Source of the DNA: Bifidobacterium pullorum subsp. saeculare
GTDB lineage: Bacteria > Actinomycetota > Actinomycetes > Actinomycetales > Bifidobacteriaceae
DNA: 64,000 nucleotides
NCBI RefSeq assembly: GCF_016899725.1
Contig: NZ_JACLYU010000002.1
Coordinates: 62,001-126,000, forward strand
Direction: 5' to 3'
In this document: positions 61,193 through 64,000 of the stretch, in pieces
Layout of the letters: every line of letters begins with the position of its first letter
How positions within the stretch are numbered: the stretch's first letter is position 1
Translations under genes and position numbers: made by a program
The notes under the pieces: model-generated
Databases searched by the model: none
Seen by the model: only the letters and a program-made list of their open reading frames with translations
What the model was told of the DNA's origin: nothing

Positions 61193-63784
61193 CTAGAACC
61201 CGCGCGAGGTAGTGCGAACCACCGCTGGGCATAAACTCCTCAGCAGTACCTCTTCCAAGGCGCCGATCACGCTTTCGGGCATATGCGACTGGAAGAAGTC
61301 ACGCTCATTGCACTGCTCGCGCTCCAGCGTGCGCAGCCCCGGAATCGCGGCCACACCGTAGCGGCTGATCTGCGTCATGGCATGCTCCTTGGTGGTGTAC
61401 AGCATCTGCGCGTCAAACAGGATGCGTTCGCAGTCCGCCTCGACCGGGGATTCGGCCAGGGCAAGCCCTTGCGGGAACAGCACCTGGATCCGCGCCGAGG
61501 AGGGCACGTCGTACAGCTTCACGCTCAGGCTCATCGTCTCCGCATCGTAATCCACCATCGTGGTGCCGACCAGGTCCTTGTCCCAGGCTTCGCCGCCGAC
61601 GATCACCTGCATGGCCGATCGGGCCACGCCACGGAAAATCAGGGTCCAGTCGCGCCGTTCCGGCACCACCGACGTGTTGCCGGTCGGCGCTTCGATGACG
61701 AATTGCGGGGAGCGCCCATCATCCCACTGCCAGGTCATGGCGGTCACGGCCGTGGCGGATTCCTGCGCCGCAGCGGCGTCGGCGCACACCTCGCGGAACT
61801 CGCCGGAGTCCTCGCGCATGGCGAACGAGCCGTCCGCACCGGGGAAGATCACCACATCCAACGCACGCGGGTTCACGGTCATATCCGAAAGCGGATCGGA
61901 CTGCATCGGCACGATGCCGCCGGCCTTTGTGAACACCGGAATCCGGTCGATTGTGCGCCACACCGCCAGGCGGCGGCCCGCCGGATCGGCGGCTGCATAG
62001 CGGCGGCCGTCGAAGAAGTCGAACCAGTCGCCCTGCGGCAGCCAAGCATCGGCCTTACCGCGCATCGAGGCCTTGTCCATCGGGTCGACCACCGGTGCCA
62101 CCACCAGCTCGGTGCCGAACCGGAACTCGTCGGGCACCTCGTAGGACTCGCCCAGATTCGGGTTGGCCCAGTACATCGGTTCGACGATCGGATCGCCGTC
62201 CACGGCGGCGCGCCAGTTCATCGTGTACAGGTACGGCATCAGCGCCTGGCGCAGCCGCAGCACGTCCACCATCGCCGAACGCACCGGCTCGTGGAAGTTC
62301 CATGGTTCCTTGCCGGAGAACGGCGAGCAGCTGGAGTGCAGGCGATTGATCGGGCTGAACGCGCCCAGCTGGTACCAACGGGCTTCCAGCTCCTCGTCGC
62401 GGTAGCCGAACATATGGCCGCCGATGTCGTGGCTCCACCAGCCGTAGCCGATGTTGCTCGCGGTTGAGGTGAAGTACGGCTGGAACTTCAGCGACTTCCA
62501 GGTGATCACGGTGTCCCCGGAGAAGCCGACCGGGTAGCGCTGCGAGCCGGGGCCGGCGAAGCGCGAGAACGTCAGCGGCCAACGGCCGTCGCGGGCCGAG
62601 TCGCAGTAGTGCATGTGGTTGAGCACCCATAGCGGGTCCAGGCCGGGCTGGCGGGTCACGCCGCCCTGCTGCCAGTCGATCCACCAGAAGTCGATGCCGT
62701 CGGCCTCCAGGTCGTGGTGCATGTCGAAGTACGCCTGCACGAACTTCGGGTTGGTCAGGTCGAACTCGACCGGCTCCTGGGCCTCCGCATCCACGCCGAC
62801 CGTGGCGGCGGCCTTGGCGTAGGGCTTCTCGAAGGCGCGGATGCCGTCGCGCGGATGGATGTTCACCGTGGTGCGCAGGCCGCGCTCGTGCAGGCCGTCC
62901 AGGAAGCGCTTGGGGTCGGGGAACAGCTTGGGGTTCCACGTGTAGCCGGTCCAGCCGGAGCCGTACTTGGGGTCGACGTCGTCCACCAGATGCCAGTCCA
63001 TGTCGATTACCGACGCGGTGAACGGAATGCCTTCGCGCTTAAACCGGTCCATCAGGTCCAGGTACTCCTCCTCGGAGTACCGGTAGTAGCGGCTCCACCA
63101 GTTGCCCAACGCATAGCGGGGCAGCAACGGCGCCGGCCCGGAAAGCTTCTGGAAGTCGTGGACGGCCTCGCGGTAGCGGCGGCCGTAGCCGAAGAAGTAG
63201 ATGTCGGTTTCGCGATGGTCGCGCGGGGCGACGCCGATGCCGCCGTACGCCACGACGCCGTCGGGCAGGTTGCCGTCCGCGTCGGCGGTGACGAACACGT
63301 TCGACGCGGAATCATCCAGCACGGCCCAGCCATCGCGGGAGATCACGCCTTGTCCGAGCGGAATCGCGCCGTCGGCCTCATCGAGCGTGCGTGCGGTGCC
63401 GCCGAGATTGCCTTTGGGATCGTCGCCGTAATGCCAGGTGTTGAACTGCGAGTCCGGCACGCCCTTGACGACGATTGTCAGCCCCTCCTTGCTGAACGGC
63501 TTGCGGTCGTAGGTCAGACGCAACGCCGGCGTTTCGACGACGAGCATCCCGCCGCGTTCGCCGGTGGTGTAATCCACGGCACCAGACGGCAGGAAGGCGC
63601 GGTCGACGGCCATCAGCGTGGCTCGGTCCTCGAACTCGCCGCTGTCGGACCATTCCAAACGGATCAGGGATTCGGTGATCAGTCCGATGCGCCAGTGCTC
63701 ACCTTGCAGCGTGGTGGTCGGACTCATTGCGGGATGCATGCCCCGCAGGAAGCGGCCAAAACCCTGAAAGTCCTGAGAAGACAT
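61193..63784 (-). CDS. Glycoside hydrolase family 31 alpha-glycosidase
   Basis: An 863-aa enzyme hydrolysing alpha-glucosides or alpha-xylosides. The N-terminal beta domain runs to about 220; the barrel follows with PRYALGNWWSRYYRYSEEEY and FTASVIDMDWHLVDD. The nucleophile Asp is in GIDFWWIDWQQGG, and the acid/base Asp in RYPVGFSGDTVITWKSL. SHDIGGHMFGY and NWR follow, then C-terminal beta domains. There is no signal peptide, so it is probably cytoplasmic. ATG 63784 has AAAGGAG upstream; a longer start (63808) lacks it. The last ~12 residues (AVVRTTSRGF) may be altered by the adjacent IS30 remnant. Confidence 0.88.
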   Translation of the reverse strand: MSSQDFQGFGRFLRGMHPAMSPTTTLQGEHWRIGLITESLIRLEWSDSGEFEDRATLMAVDRAFLPSGAVDYTTGERGGMLVVETPALRLTYDRKPFSKEGLTIVVKGVPDSQFNTWHYGDDPKGNLGGTARTLDEADGAIPLGQGVISRDGWAVLDDSASNVFVTADADGNLPDGVVAYGGIGVAPRDHRETDIYFFGYGRRYREAVHDFQKLSGPAPLLPRYALGNWWSRYYRYSEEEYLDLMDRFKREGIPFTASVIDMDWHLVDDVDPKYGSGWTGYTWNPKLFPDPKRFLDGLHERGLRTTVNIHPRDGIRAFEKPYAKAAATVGVDAEAQEPVEFDLTNPKFVQAYFDMHHDLEADGIDFWWIDWQQGGVTRQPGLDPLWVLNHMHYCDSARDGRWPLTFSRFAGPGSQRYPVGFSGDTVITWKSLKFQPYFTSTASNIGYGWWSHDIGGHMFGYRDEELEARWYQLGAFSPINRLHSSCSPFSGKEPWNFHEPVRSAMVDVLRLRQALMPYLYTMNWRAAVDGDPIVEPMYWANPNLGESYEVPDEFRFGTELVVAPVVDPMDKASMRGKADAWLPQGDWFDFFDGRRYAAADPAGRRLAVWRTIDRIPVFTKAGGIVPMQSDPLSDMTVNPRALDVVIFPGADGSFAMREDSGEFREVCADAAAAQESATAVTAMTWQWDDGRSPQFVIEAPTGNTSVVPERRDWTLIFRGVARSAMQVIVGGEAWDKDLVGTTMVDYDAETMSLSVKLYDVPSSARIQVLFPQGLALAESPVEADCERILFDAQMLYTTKEHAMTQISRYGVAAIPGLRTLEREQCNERDFFQSHMPESVIGALEEVLLRSLCPAVVRTTSRGF

Positions 63785-63840
63785 GCGCTTCCAACTCCTT
63801 TGTTTCATTGTGCTTCAATGGATGATTACGCTTGCACGCA

Positions 63841-63861
63841 AGTATAGTGCAAACGTTCGCA
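63841..63861 (-). promoter_or_regulatory. Promoter -10 and LacI-like operator of the GH31 gene
   Basis: TATACT on the minus strand (63841-63846) is a good -10 box, about 57 bases upstream of the GH31 ATG. Immediately upstream lies TGCAAACGTTCGCA (63848-63861 on the plus strand), a near-palindrome with central CG, as in LacI-family operators, with two mismatched pairs. It sits in the spacer region, so a bound regulator would repress. No good -35 box was found. Confidence 0.55.
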
Positions 63862-64000
63862 AAACACGCCTTACTGTCATGCGCAGAAATTGCCACGCTT
63901 GCCGCGCCCTCCGGTGAAGGCCGTCACAGCGGGGCACGCCCGCCCCACCTTGCGCCCGAATCGGGGGATTCTTTGGTTGTTAGCGCAATCATAGGGGCCA

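Overview
The window is a contiguous piece of a high-GC Gram-positive chromosome, most likely a Bifidobacterium. Reasons: the actinobacterial order enolase / DivIC-like septum protein / DUF501 / Ppx-GppA next to a tRNA-Leu; single-chain serine dehydratase; an AhpC plus disulfide-reductase pair; a UPF0182 membrane giant; IS30-type and ISL3-type remnants; a LacI-type palindrome in front of enolase; strong AAGGAG-type ribosome sites. All calls come from reading the sequence and from general family knowledge; nothing was searched.

Layout. 1-4059 (minus): a five-gene teichoic-acid-like operon (two CDP-glycerol glycerophosphotransferases, glycerol-3-phosphate cytidylyltransferase, ABC permease, ABC ATPase running off the edge). 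4170-9888: greA, an FKBP isomerase, sdaA, a small membrane protein, tRNA-Leu(UAA), ppx, DUF501, divIC-like. 10024-11322: enolase with a LacI-type operator upstream. 11549-14302 (plus): a TPP riboswitch heading a permease / binding protein / ATPase transporter, probably for a thiamine precursor, with a run of 11 C between two of its genes. 14317-18742: FocA-type anion channel, a membrane protein, a frameshifted esterase, a GNAT. 18770-19448: a DUF559 nuclease-like gene bracketed by two inverted arrays of palindromic repeats. 19479-23625: mfd and pth. 23808-28825: accessory region with an orphan HipA-like kinase, a regulator/membrane-protein pair, a 293-bp MITE-like insertion with perfect 8-bp target duplications, an AT-rich stretch with an amber-interrupted secreted protein and a lipoprotein, and an IS30-end remnant. 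28874-40310: UPF0182, GH3, nadD, proA, thrC, disulfide reductase and ahpC. 40469-43301: a GntR(YtrA)-controlled ABC exporter. 43436-54245: HAD, recN, nadK, a two-gene potassium uptake system, tlyA, a 59-aa protein, a second HAD, a TPR protein with a charged disordered arm, tyrS. 54389-58415: DUF975/CmpB membrane protein and a TPP-riboswitch-controlled thiS-thiG-thiF set. 58456-61190: decayed DNA (truncated FtsX-type permease with an internal TAG; an IS30 transposase start fused to the back half of an alkaline phosphatase). 61193-63861: a GH31 alpha-glycosidase with its promoter and a LacI-like operator.

Functional links: two TPP riboswitches co-control thiazole synthesis and uptake of a probable precursor. 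AhpC and its reductase form a peroxide-reduction pair. Many minus-strand neighbours overlap by 1-4 bases (ATGA, GTGA, TGATG), which points to translational coupling. The most unusual items are the DUF559 gene between inverted hairpin arrays, the MITE with intact target duplications, and the chimeric or interrupted genes in the two decayed zones.
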